Part shown: positions 1 to 12,207 of the stretch, in pieces
Layout of the letters: every line of letters begins with the position of its first letter
How positions within the stretch are numbered: the stretch's first letter is position 1
Assembly: GCA_012934845.2 (NCBI GenBank)
Contig: WNNJ02001572.1
Coordinates: 248,001 to 312,000, forward strand
Origin: Pomphorhynchus laevis
Taxonomy: Eukaryota; Acanthocephala; Palaeacanthocephala; Echinorhynchida; Pomphorhynchidae
Length of the DNA: 64,000 nucleotides
Direction: 5' to 3'
Notes under the pieces: generated by a model
Told to the model about the DNA's origin: nothing
Seen by the model: the letters and a program-made list of their open reading frames with translations, nothing else
Database searches by the model: none
Position numbers and translations under genes: made by a program

Positions 1-133
1 GCATTATATTTATTTATAAATAATATAAAATGCATATACTCAGTATTACTTATACCATAAAATATAATTTAAACTATTTAGCGAAAAAGTGTTATGGATG
101 GATAATAAATAATTTGCTAAATAAATAATAAAT

Positions 134-430
134 ACGTATACTCAGTTAGCTAATATGATATATTATTTGTTTCGCAATTAATAATATTGATCTTATTTGT
201 TCAGCAGTCATTTCTATAACTAAATAGCTGTTCTTTGTTAAATGGTGGAGATGTGAATAATTTACATGGAGAATTACTGATGTATCCACGATTCAACTGT
301 AATTTTAACGGATTATGAATTACATTTTAATGTCTACATGGACGTGTATTTATGGATAATGATTTAAGTTTCATAAAAAATTCGAATTGATGAGAACGCT
401 ACTGATCACATCAGATACCTAAGTCTACGT
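134..430. mobile_element. MITE, TIR family ACGTAGACTCAGTTAGCTGA
   Basis: About 297 bp with imperfect terminal inverted repeats: left arm 134-159 (ACGTATACTCAGTTAGC) and right arm 405-430, which reads ACGTAGACTTAGGTATC on the minus strand. A second copy lies at 43616-43935 with the same interior (CAGCAGTCATTTCTATAA, GGTGGAGATGTGAAT). There is no coding capacity. Single arms of this TIR are scattered through the window. Confidence 0.75.
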
Positions 431-1405
431 ATAAATCAAAAATGAATTTAAATAATAAATAATTATATAAGATTTTATACAATTTATATTTATATCAAGT
501 TAAAATTAAAAATTTTAATTTAAAATAAAAGTCATTTGTTATGAAATGACAAATAAGTAACATACGATGCATCAGAAAAGGATGTGATCAGAAGAAACTG
601 CTATGTTATCAGGTTGTTGGAGCATATTCCTGATAATATTTTATATAACGCAAGCATGATTATATATTGATTTAATTTTTAAAACAAAATTTTTTAGCAA
701 AAACATTTTTGTAAATTTAATTTGTATATATTTGTATATTTAACGTAAATTTAATTTCCTAGAAACTCTTTAAATTAAATTTGGTTATTAAAATTCAATT
801 AATTTAATATATTTTAAGATAAATAAAACAGTAATCTTTGCTTATACTTGAAATGTTTTCGTATTGCAATCCGAAACAAATGCTGAATTCACTTAGTCAA
901 ATATTCATTATATTGATAATGTGCATATTTGTCACTTAATAATAATTTTTATGAACAACACATTTATTAATTAAATCTGCATTTGTTCATATCATTTACT
1001 ATAGTTACAATATAAAAAAGAAAAATATATTTTTTGTTTATATTAATCGATTCAAAAGGTATAAAAATCTAATATTTTAATGTATTTTTAGTTTTATTGC
1101 TAATTATTTTTTAAGTAACATGCAATTACTCTCAATACTTTTAAAATTAGTTTTTCGACATCATTGTCAGTTTTATATTTTTGAAATAGACATTAAAAAT
1201 CTTCGTACTAATTTTAATAATTAATCATTATTTGATTAATAATAAATTTTAAATAACACTGATATGATATTCGGTATGAATATATAATATTGCAATTGGC
1301 AAGGCATAATGACATATTATTAGGGTTTTGAGAATACAAATATAATTGAAATAAAACCAATAGATTTTTTGAATAATTTATTAGATAATAATTTATTAGA
1401 TAATA

Positions 1406-1590
1406 AAGAATTATTGGAGCTGGACCAAAGAAAAGAGGATTTTTTTTATTTTTTATATTTTATATTTTTTATTGATATTTCACTAACCTCTGATAGCATC
1501 TTCATAAAATTATCATATAAGTGTAATTTTCTGAAGATACTAACAGAGGTTAGCGAAATATCAATAAAAAATATAAAAAAATAAAACAAA
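1406..1590. mobile_element. Hairpin MITE, TTATTGGAGCTGGATC family
   Basis: Starts AATTATTGGAGCTGGACCAA. The inner arms TTGATATTTCACTAACCTC and its complement (GAGGTTAGCGAAATATCAAT) flank a core with CTGAAGAT. Related copies are at 53484-53831 and 54064-54270, with half copies at 33680-33745 and 53935-54035. The element is essentially one long hairpin. Confidence 0.65.
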
Positions 1591-2557
1591 TTTCATCAGT
1601 TCTTTGGTTCATTTTATATTAGGGAATTAAAATCTAATGAATTTGTTTCCTTGTTTATACTTAATTGATTACTTAAATCATGTAAGCAATTAGCGATATA
1701 AACTAATGATCAGCATGGATTTCATCTCTTAGTCTACATTTTATCGTTTCGAAAAACTTAAACACAATCAATAAACTCACAAATAAATCCGATAAATACA
1801 CGAATAAATACAGTTGATAAAAGTGGACACCTCCTCCGCTATTATTACTGGATAATCAAAATCACGTATCCGACTTTGATTGTACCACGATGTTGGACAA
1901 TTGCGATTATCTCGCAATTGAAGATAACAGTTTAACTTGAGCAATACATGTAAGCAAGTTACAAAATTGTGCTTAGTTACATATAGTTTACAGAATTTCA
2001 TTCTTCAGATTAACAAAAGGTGTTTTTGGTTATGCGGGTTGGAAACGACAAGCCGGATTTAGAAAAACAATGACGATGGAAACATATCAAACATAACGAT
2101 GGAAATTTGTCGCAATTATAAATACATTCCCCTTTCTATGGTATTGAGTGTTAATACATAAAAAACAATATATTGTCATTAATGTATTTAAAAATATATG
2201 AAATTGTCCAAATATATTTGGACAATATAGGTGCAAGTTTACATTAAGATTGAGTAAAAGTTCACATTAATATGTGCATTTCTAGTAAAAAATATAAGTT
2301 TTTAAAAGTCAAACCTTCGATAGCTAAGTGTTATCATCCTCAGAACAAAATTATGTTGTCCTGAGGATGATATGTCGGAAATTTGATTCTTAATAAAAAT
2401 TATAATTTCACTATCTTCACTAAATAAGTGGAGATAGTGATTGTTCACTTATTTCAAAAAGTGAACAATCAATTTATAACATTATTTACTATTCATTCAT
2501 AGACATTTTTCCATTTTAGAGTTTAATTTTGTTTTAAATTTAATATTTTAATTTAGT

Positions 2558-2563
2558 TTTATT
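2558..2563 (-). terminator. Possible polyadenylation signal after the Fn3 stop
   Basis: An AATAAA on the minus strand lies about 75 bases past the stop at 2636. Such hexamers are common by chance in sequence this AT-rich, so it only weakly supports a transcript ending here. Confidence 0.2.
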
Positions 2564-2635
2564 AATAAAAGCAGAAAGTGACTAGATTGAATGCGAAAAT
2601 GACTAGATTAAATACAAAATTGACAAAAACAAAAT

Positions 2636-3386
2636 TTAAGGATACGCACTGCTTTGTATAGGGAACAACGGCATTCGAACTATTGGTGATGGATCACTTA
2701 TTCCAGCAGCGTTTTCGGCCTTTACTCGGAATGAATAATTACGCATAGGAGGGAGGTCAGAAATCTCGTAAAATAAATCTATACAAATAAATAATAAAAA
2801 TATCTTCTTAGCGGACAAATATTAACTTTTTATCTTAGATCGATATTTAATCCAATTTGGTGTACCCGGTTCCTTTAACTCAATTATATAACAAACAGGA
2901 AATTCGGTGCAATCAGAAGGAGATGGGTCCCACGATAGCTGCCATTTGTTAGTCATAGCTGTGATGTTCGATAGTTTTGGATTTTCTGGAGGCAATGGAG
3001 GCTCTAAAAGGACACCAAGCTATTTAAATAAATTTATAATTGACTAATTATTAATTATTAATAATTTAGAATATCGTTTACCAATCGTTCCTTCTGGTAG
3101 ATCAAACATTACTTTACGTTTCGGAGACTTCGGTACTTTATCGAGAGCTGGTAAAAATAAACACGTAACTAGCAAGATAGGCAAATTTACTAGCAAATAC
3201 TTACGTTCAACCTGCATGCTAAAAGGCGCAGTCACTGATCCAACTAAATTTGAAAGACAAATTTCATAATGTCCAGCATCCTTCAATTCAGCTGATTTCA
3301 CAATCATGCACACACGACCATTCGGTTCAGTACTAATTGATAGCCTCTCGAAATCCGAAGGGTCGAGTGGTATACCATTTTTCTTC
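2636..3386 (-). CDS. Last Ig half, basic linker, Fn3 domain and possible stop
   Basis: Exon 3386-3205 completes an Ig (W-KKNGIPLDPSD, DAGHYEICLSNLVGSV). Exon 3147-3082 is a short basic linker (LDKVPKSPKRKVMFDLPEG). Exons 3003-2827 and 2778-2636 encode an Fn3 domain: PPLPPENPKLSNI, WQLSWDPSPSD, CYIIELKEPGTPNWIKY, then YSFRVKAENAAGISDPS. A stop follows 13 codons after the Fn3 motif at 2636-2638. An alternative donor (gtgcgt) lies at 2649-2644, so the exon could instead end at 2650 and continue to exons outside this window, for example a kinase. Either reading is open. Confidence 0.8.
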
Positions 3387-6300
3387 CTAGATAGAAGAAT
3401 TACAAATTACATAAATGTAAAAAGGTTTTTGAAATACAAAATGTATTTTAGGAACGGGTTGAGTATTTTTAAACAATGATGTATGATAAATTGCCACTGC
3501 TAATTATAAAAGCCGATATATGAGTAGAATCATATCCAGCAATAATGATCACGACAGAGCTATGTAACGCGGTCACCTTTAAAGCAAACAACGCAAAATA
3601 CTATTGCTATTCAATCTAAATTCATTTTCAAAACGACAAAATTGTAAAGTAAATGCTATTGCTTTATATTAAATAAAGCGAATTCGCTTTATATAAAATA
3701 TCTATTAATAAATATTATTAATAGATTATTAGTTTATTGATAATTTAATATTTATTCATAATAATTTATTAATATTATTAATAAATTATTGATATTAATA
3801 CTACGATTATTCATTTAAATTGTTTTATGATTGATTAATTAATTGATAAATAAATAAATTAATAATTAATTGATAAATTTATTTATTTAATATTAATTAA
3901 TAAATTAATTGCTTATAATAATTAACTTATTCGAATTTTTATCAAAGATAAGTTCATTTATAACAATTTATTGTCATAAATTAATTTATTCAGAAAATAA
4001 CTTTTTTAATTTATAAATTTTTCAAATATTATTATAATAATATAATGAATATATATATTATATTATAATATAATATACATTATATTATAATATAATGCTT
4101 CACCAGTTAAAGCATGTATTTGACAAATAAAGCATTTATCTTAATATGAAATAATTTACATCTTAAATAAATAACAAAGCATTTACATCTTAAATAAACT
4201 AGCAAGTTAGTTAATTTAAAGTTCCAACATAATTATTTGGTAATTATTAATTAAGAATTATTATTCACCAAGATATATCGGGCATTGGCTCTCCATCTAT
4301 AAACATGTCGAATTTTGCGTCTTGTCCTTCAGTAGCCACTAAATCTCGGGGTGGTCTGATGAATCTAGGCAACGATGTATCGGGCAATGCATCATCACTA
4401 AATATCACATTCCGGTTCAATTACAAAGTAATACAATTCAATTCAAAATACATTTTAAATTCTTGTGATAAAGTTGCAGATGAAATATCATTCCCAAATG
4501 GATTCTCAGCGATAGATTCGTAAGTGCCAAAGTCGTTGGGTCGAATGTCACTTATTGATAAGATGAACGTTTGCAATTGCTCTTGATTCTTCGAAGTAAC
4601 AGGTGGTTCGCTTTGTATGCTAATTCTACTATCACTCTAAATGTACCAAATTCAATTAATTTTGGCACCAAAGCTGATCATCAATAAATACCTTAAGCGG
4701 ATGACCTTTCAAGTACCATGTTACATCAGCAAGTGGTGTACTTCGAACGACTGCTGTAAATATGGCATTTCCGCCAGGATTTAAAACCAAATTGGTAGGC
4801 TTTTGAATGAAACTAAAGCAATAAGATTTATTTAATGAAAAACAAATAATAGCAATGCTGTCATACGTAGGAGGATTCCCAATATAATCTTTTAGATTTA
4901 ATCTGGCCGCGCAATGATCTTCCCCTACGCTATTTGATACATAGCATTCATAGCGTCCTTCATCAGATTCTTCACAATTCTAAAAGTTATAAAATTAACA
5001 AATTAACAAATTAAAATGTTTTCCATAAAATGAAAATAATTTTCTTTATTAAATAAAATTTCCACTTTTTAATAAAAATAATTAATTTACGTAAATTAAT
5101 TAATTTAGTTTATTGTTTATTGTTTATTTTTAAAGGATATATCGAAGCAATTAAACAATTGCATTAAAATTACTACATAAACTTTATTTCCTAGTATGGA
5201 GGTGTCATTTAACATCATTTTACATTCCATTTTCAGTGCTTTCTCTAAGACAATGTAATTGAAATAAATGACCCATAGAATATACTATATCAATACAAAT
5301 GTGCAAGTCACTAATAAATGGATAAATGAGAGATGACCTATTAACAATACAAATCAATAAATAATTCGCATCTTTGATTAAAAATGAGAAAGATAAATAC
5401 GTGAGGCAGAAAGTTGATAAACAGACGATGATTCTTATTTCATTTTGAGGTCGATTGAATTCAGGAATTTTCTTGCTCTGCGTTATGGGCAAACACAGGA
5501 TAATCTTCCACGACAAATATGCACATGTGGTTAAAAGACTGACTTATCTCATTTGCTAATTTGTAAACGAAGTGAATTGTTGATTATTCGGCACAACAAT
5601 AAAAGAGACTTTAAGAGCTAAACAGTATGTACATGGCGTTGAAGTTAAGCATTTACTTCAAAAAATGAACACTGACTCGATAACACTGTTTGTGATAATG
5701 AGGCACGCTTGCGGGATTGTGTTAGTAGAGCCAGCAATTAGTCAGTCAGTCCAATTAGCTTTCACGTATCACGAATAAAGGAATTGTGCAGAATAAGCTA
5801 AACTTGTCAACGTCAAAAACAAAGCTAATTGATTCCTGCTATCCTGTCGTGATCATATAGAATTAGTGTTAACACTCTAGATCTTCTCTATAAATATACT
5901 CTTTATTGTAGAACAAATGCGGGTAAATCTACTTCGAATGTATTTCTAGGCACAAAACAAAACTCGAATTTTCTTTGTAGATCTGAATCAGCATGTTTAC
6001 GAAAAGGCCGGTCTCGACGAGACTATTAGGCAAACGCAATATTCGAGCTAGTAAACTTCTAGGGAGCAACATAATCAAAGTGATAACAGTTGCTGACCTG
6101 ATTACTACAATTAAAAAACAATTATTAAAATATATTTAATTTTTGTTTATTTAAAGTTTATATTTAATTTTTGTTTATTTAAAGTTTATATTTAATTTCT
6201 GTAAAAATAAATTTCCTCATCTCAAAATCATACAAAACTAATTATTTTGATCAAACAATAAAACTGTAAACCTCAATTTATTATCCTAAAGACGTGATTA

Positions 6301-9300
6301 GGATAAGACGTGATCAAGACAACAAAGTACATGTCAATAGCTGTACTAAAGCTATTGTACTAAAGCTCACACATTAAACTTATACCCCTCGCAATAGCAA
6401 ATGCCGATAGCATATTTTTATGATAAAATTTAATTGTCAATCATAAGTTATAGAGTTAATTGTAAACAATTTAAAATAATTAATTAATTATAGTAAAGAA
6501 TAATGTAAATAGTATTATTTCAAATACTTTTTAGTCAAATATTATATTTCTTAACAAATACAGTTAATATTATATTTATTTTAATTGAAAACTGAAAAGC
6601 AACGTTTGTACCATTTTTCTGAGGTAAACCATATCGTCTACTTGATATATTTGATAAATCGAATTGGGGATTAATCGTTGTCCATCTTTTAGCCAAACAA
6701 CCTCAAGATCGCTACCTTCAAGAATAATCATTTTGAAAAATACATAGAGTGTGTTGAACAAACCTTTTACTTTACATTTAAATTCAAACGGATTATGCAG
6801 TTTGCCTTCAACATTTGAACAGGGTATGATAATTTTTGGAACAATCAAAGAGGATATTTTATCTGTAAAATGAGGTAAAATATGAATTTAGCATAAAATT
6901 GCAAACCTTCTAGCAAACAGTCGCATGATGATTGTGGTCCATCTACAATGCAAGCAGTATAAACGCTTTCGTCAGAAGTATCCGCACCATCAGGAACAGA
7001 CAAAGTTCGAGCGAATTGATCACTATCAATAATGAAATGTTTACTACTGGGATCGATTTTTTCTCCATCTTTAAGCCAATTAAGTTCTACATTTGGATCG
7101 GAAACAATACACTGCAGCTTGAACGGTTCACCATGCCTAATAAACATTTTTTCTGGCAGCGGAGAAAGAAAACCAACAACAGGTTCTAAATTAATCACAT
7201 AAAGTATTATAATATCAAGTATGCTAATTGTATAGCATTTATAATGTATTATAATATAGATATTATATTATATTATAATAAAGATATTATATATATTATA
7301 ATTATAATATATACACTGGATTGCAGAATAGAATAAAAATCATCAACGTAGACGGCGAATAAAAACGGCGATTACGCGCTTCCTTGAGGTACTCCGATTG
7401 ACATTGTATAACTCTCTGAAACTATCTCTTTGTAACCTACACGTTGAGTTCTATCTAGTAAATATGAAGAAATAAAGGCTGTCTGCCAGTATGGGAAGTT
7501 GATTTTAACTAACTCGTTGATTAAAATGTGATGATTGACACAATCGAAGGCTTTTGATATATATTATATATAATATTGTTACATTGTAATATTAATATAG
7601 CAATATCAATATTAATATTGTAATATTACTTATGTTGCAAAAACTTCAACCAACACACGCTGATGTTTACAGTGAAACTTTATTAAATGGACCTATAATT
7701 ACCATGTCGTGATAATCCTAATAACTGTGTAATGATTAAGTCAAAATGAAGAGTGTAGCTGTTGCAAATTATACATTAAAAGGATAAAAAACCTATAATC
7801 AATCCCAATTCAAAATAATCGTCTTTTGAATTGCTCAAGTGAAGTTAATTATTAAATGAACGATTTAAAACGGAATGATCCAAAATCAACGGGCGAAATA
7901 ATCTGTTAAGATAAAAGGAAGATATGTTAGATGTATAATTTAATTGCATACCATAGGATATACGGTATGCAATTAATGCTAATTGCATACCAAGTATGCT
8001 ATTGTATAGCATTTATAATTCAAATATGATAAAAATGTGAAATTATATTAATATATATTTCTCTGTATTAATATAGAAGAATAATTATAAACTACAGTCA
8101 AAATGTTACTCAAATGAATCTAAGTCGAAATTTATAAAAATTCATTACGACTATTAAACATGCTCTATAAATATGCTTATATGTCTAACAAACACAAGAA
8201 TGATAACATGCAATATTTTTTCTCGTTTGATTGCATAAAAAATAAATACATAAAATATAAAAAACACATCACTGCTTAAAATGAAAAAGTGACAAAAAAT
8301 GCTTTATATAAACACGAAATCAGCATTCAAAATATGAGTAAAACCATAGACTTACGAATAACAACCAATTTTGCTGTGGACTTAATATTAGTACCACGGA
8401 TGCATACGGAATATACAGCCTCGTCACCTTTACGACAGTTCGCAATCAGTAGCTTTAATGTGTTTTCTTCAGACTGTACTATCGGAGTCAGTCGATTATC
8501 TGACGGAAGCTTTTTACCATCGATATACCAATCAACAGGCTTACGAATATCGGATATTCGGCAACAAAACGTTGCGGTTTCCTGAAAACAATTTTATAGA
8601 ATATCAAAATTTAAACTATCAAAACAACTAAAACCTTCTCGTGAACTGTGACATCTTTCAGTGGTTCCAAAAACACAACATCCTCGTCAGAAACGTTAAG
8701 TTGACATGAAGTACGCACGTCAGTGTAGTCAGATACTACACATTCAAATTTACCACGCATTTCCTCTGAAACTTCAAATTCAATCGAATGTTCTTGTAAG
8801 CATTTCTCAGTTGATGGTAACTTTTTTGACTGTATCTTAATAAGTCTGCTACTTGATAATAGTTGAGCGTCATCTTTAAACCAGATGACCGTGAGTGGTG
8901 TAGGTGAAGATAAAAGATGACATACGAGCCGTACTTTATCGCGAACCTTCGCGGTAGTGTCTTTTAACAAAACAACAAACTTTGGTGGAATTGCTAAATT
9001 AAGTCATTATTAACAAATTTCATTTAAGACTAAGCTACACATACGAATAACAGTCAGTTTGGCCTGTGTAAAATCGTCACCAAACAGGAGCTTATACCAT
9101 CCCTCATCCGTTGGTTTGCATTTCCGAATTAACAGCTCTTGACAATTATCGGGCATGGTTTTCGAATCAACACGTCCGGCAAGCACTTTTGCCACGTCTT
9201 TATCATCTTTTAACCAGCTCGGTTTAATTGGTTTGTTCAATTTCGCTGTGAATTTCGCGTCTTCATCTTCGTTAACAATGACATCCTTTAATCCTTCGAT

Positions 9301-12152
9301 CGTCTTAACAGGCATATCTAAATAAGGATAGAAAATATTTAATATATGCAGGTTATATTATTCCAATATTACCTTTAACGTCAAGCTTAGCAGTTGAACA
9401 CGGCCCATCATCAAGCACTTGACAGCTTATTTCGCCTTGTAAATCTGCAGTACATGGATTTATGCAAAGTTTGTGTTCAAATTCATTTACTTCCATTGTC
9501 GCATTTTCTATAATTAATAGTCAATTTTTAAAGGAATATAATTGTTTTAGAAAAAACTACATACTATTGCTGATTGGCTTTCCGTTAATTTTCCAAACTA
9601 CCTTCGCATTTGGTACACTGAGTGCGCACCAGAAATCCACCTTATCTCCTTCACTGGCGACCCGATTCTTTAGCGGAACGACAAATTCAATTTCCTGAGC
9701 TATACGTAAATACAGTTCAATCAGCGTTATTATTCTTCATATTTAAGTATTAATGGTAGAAGTCAATATTATCATTCGAAACATTAGGATTTTACGGTAA
9801 ATAAAATAGGAAAAAAATAATAATATTTGTGGTTTATCATTCATACAGAATTATAAGTAACGATTGCAAAATTGGTATAATTTAGATGCGGGTATTTACT
9901 CATTTATGTACTTTAAATGCATATATTATTTAAACTTGGTTTATTACTTTAACTTTATATAAGACCTTTTATAATTATTTATTATTTGTCTTTATTTTTA
10001 TTTATATATCGTATAAAATACGTGGTTATCTGATCTGATCTTACATCGTAGTATAACTACTTTACAAATTTCAGTTAAAAAGTAAAATTTCTATTGAATG
10101 CTTTTTTTGTTGGCATACAGTTTAAGCCTGAGGTATAGAAAAGTTGTGAACTCGATTTAGTAATTAATTTCTTATATCACGACATATATTGAACTTGATA
10201 TATATATATATATTCAATGAAAGTGTTAAACCAGAATTCAAAGCAAGAAAAACAGTTTTTTGCAAACGTTTCGGTCCCTTACTGGACCTTCCTCAGTGCT
10301 GTTGTACAATTTCAAAATTTGCAACATTACAGAAAATATTTATCTGAACGAAAGCTGACGTGTGACTAGCCTGGCTCCGGAAGAATCGTTGATTTTTATC
10401 AAATTGAAATTTTGACGATTGTTTATTATAGGTCGTTAAATGGATGGTCATTGGTATTTAAAGATCTATCAGTCATCAACTGACCTATCCAATATTTTTC
10501 ACGGCGTTTTCGCTTTGCGTTGTCTACTATTGGGCCGTCGATAATAGTCGTCGACATCCGATGTTCTGGATTCTCCACCAAGTGAGCAACCGCGCCGTCT
10601 GCTCCCGTTCGCTTGTTACGCAAATCCTTTCGGCGATTGTTGGCCCTTATATTATATTTGGTCCTACAGGTGTACACCTGTAGGACCCACTTACGCCGGC
10701 CTTTACTACAGGTGTACAGGTGTACACCTGTAGGACCCACTTACGCCGGCCTTTACGTAGCATACGTCGAACAACGATTCTGGACGAGTCAACCATGTCA
10801 GCCGCTTATATGGAAAAGGTACGTGGATGACATTTGTATAGCGTGGTCTGGTCCACTAACACATCTCGAGAGTCTGACGGCAGAACTAAATAGGACTAGC
10901 GAACTTCAGTTCACGATTGATTGTCAGGTAAATCAACAAGTACCGTTTCTGGACATCCTGATGTATCGCGATACGCATAACAAATGGGAAACCAGAAGCT
11001 ATGAGAAATTTGCAGGGATGAAATCATACGTGCACGCAAGTAGTGGTCACAGCGCAACGACAAAAAGGATGATCTTACGCAATGAAGCAAGACGTATGAA
11101 AAAACTATGCTCTCTAAACTCAGATTTTGAGCGGAGTCTCACCGACTTATATGCAAATTTCCGAAAGAGGGGTTACTCGCATCGACAGATTGAAACTCAA
11201 TTCAATTATGTTCGACGAATAGATCGACGCGCATTACTGGAATCATCTGTCGATAGTGATCCACCCTCGAATGAATTCGACACTGTGTTCTTATACAATC
11301 CGCTATTTGACCCCTTACAGAGAATGTTTAACAGAGCTCTTCAACAGCTTGATCCCGAGCTGAGAAATAAGGTTAAGAGACCACGTGTCCGGTTCAAAAA
11401 TACGGAAAATTTAATGAGTATGATGAAGAGAACCCCCAGAATCAATAACTCGATAGAACAGGGAAGTGAAGCATGCGGAGACAGACGGTGTGCAAACTGT
11501 TCGGATATGACAAAAACTGCTGAATTTAAAAGCAAGGCTACTGGCTTAACCTATATTATCCACGGACATTTTACATGCAAATCCAAATGCATCATTTACG
11601 AACATCTCTGTTTAGACTGCTCCGCCCAATATATTGGTCAAACCAGTACCAAATATAATATAAGGGCCAACAATCGCCGAAAGGATTTGCGTAACAAGCG
11701 AACGGGAGCAGACGGCGCGGTTGCTCACTTGGTGGAGAATCCAGAACATCGGATGTCGACGACTATTATCGACGGCCCAATAGTAGACAACGCAAAGCGA
11801 AAACGCCGTGAAAAATATTGGATAGGTCAGTTGATGACTGATAGATCTTTAAATACCAATGACCATCCATTTAACGACCTATAATAAACAATCGTCAAAA
11901 TTTCAATTTGATAAAAATCAACGATTCTTCCGGAGCCAGGCTAGTCACACGTCAGCTTTCGTTCAGATAAATATTTTCTGTAATGTTGCAAATTTTGAAA
12001 TTGTACAACAGCACTGAGGAAGGTCCAGTAAGGGACCGAAACGTTTGCAAAAAACTGTTTTTCTTGCTTTGAATTCTGGTTTAACACTTTCATTGAAAAT
12101 ATTTGGTGAGTCTTCGAATGACCCCAGAGCGCGGTTCAACCACAATTTACAA

Positions 12153-12207
<55 letters not shown>

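Larger units (their letters stand above)
1..2635. other. Region 3' of the last visible exon; repeats, no gene recognised
   Basis: Very AT-rich. It holds a MITE (134-430), part of a dispersed repeat (about 540-650), a hairpin MITE (1406-1590) and an inverted repeat around 2325-2372 whose second arm reads CCTGAGGATGATATGTCGGA. A somewhat richer stretch at 1835-1935 is open on the minus strand but lacks good splice sites. I see no convincing exon. Confidence 0.5.
10213..12151 (+). mobile_element. Penelope-like element with GIY-YIG endonuclease, 5'-truncated
   Basis: PLEs are telomerase-related retroelements. The ORF 10613-11884 holds the end of the RT (WKRYVDDICIAW, then VPFLDILMYRD), a connector, a Cys motif (CGDRRCANC) and a GIY-YIG endonuclease (YIIHGHF, CKSKCIIYEHLCLDC, QYIGQTS, RANNRRKD, REKYWIGQL). 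The RT palm before YVDD is missing. The element is bounded by 450 bp inverted repeats and sits between (TA)n tracts at about 10195-10212 and 12152-12203. The arrangement of partial inverted end plus 5' truncation is typical of the group. The endonuclease looks whole. Confidence 0.9.

Noticed and set aside
1777-2001. Minus-strand ORF reading NRNCPTSWYNQSRIRDFDYPV, possibly another exon after the Fn3
   Set aside because: No good acceptor in the right phase and no similarity I recognise to kinase or linker sequence.
2325-2385. Third hammerhead-like site (CCTGAGGATGATATGTCGGAA)
   Set aside because: Only the CUGANGA and GAAA strings are present with a weak stem II, and no adjoining element was recognised.
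3004-3019. Acceptor at 3019 for the Fn3 exon
   Set aside because: It puts the Fn3 out of frame; the acceptor at 3004-3005 keeps phase with exon 3147-3082.
5220-5516. 98-codon minus-strand ORF in an intron
   Set aside because: No recognisable domain; composition and position fit chance.
8289-8585. Plus-strand 98-codon ORF and its twin at 18302-18598 as a duplicated gene
   Set aside because: Antisense of the last exon of the four-Ig module.
10426-10740. Minus-strand ORF with the end of a GIY-YIG domain
   Set aside because: It is the inverted arm of the Penelope-like element, not a separate gene.
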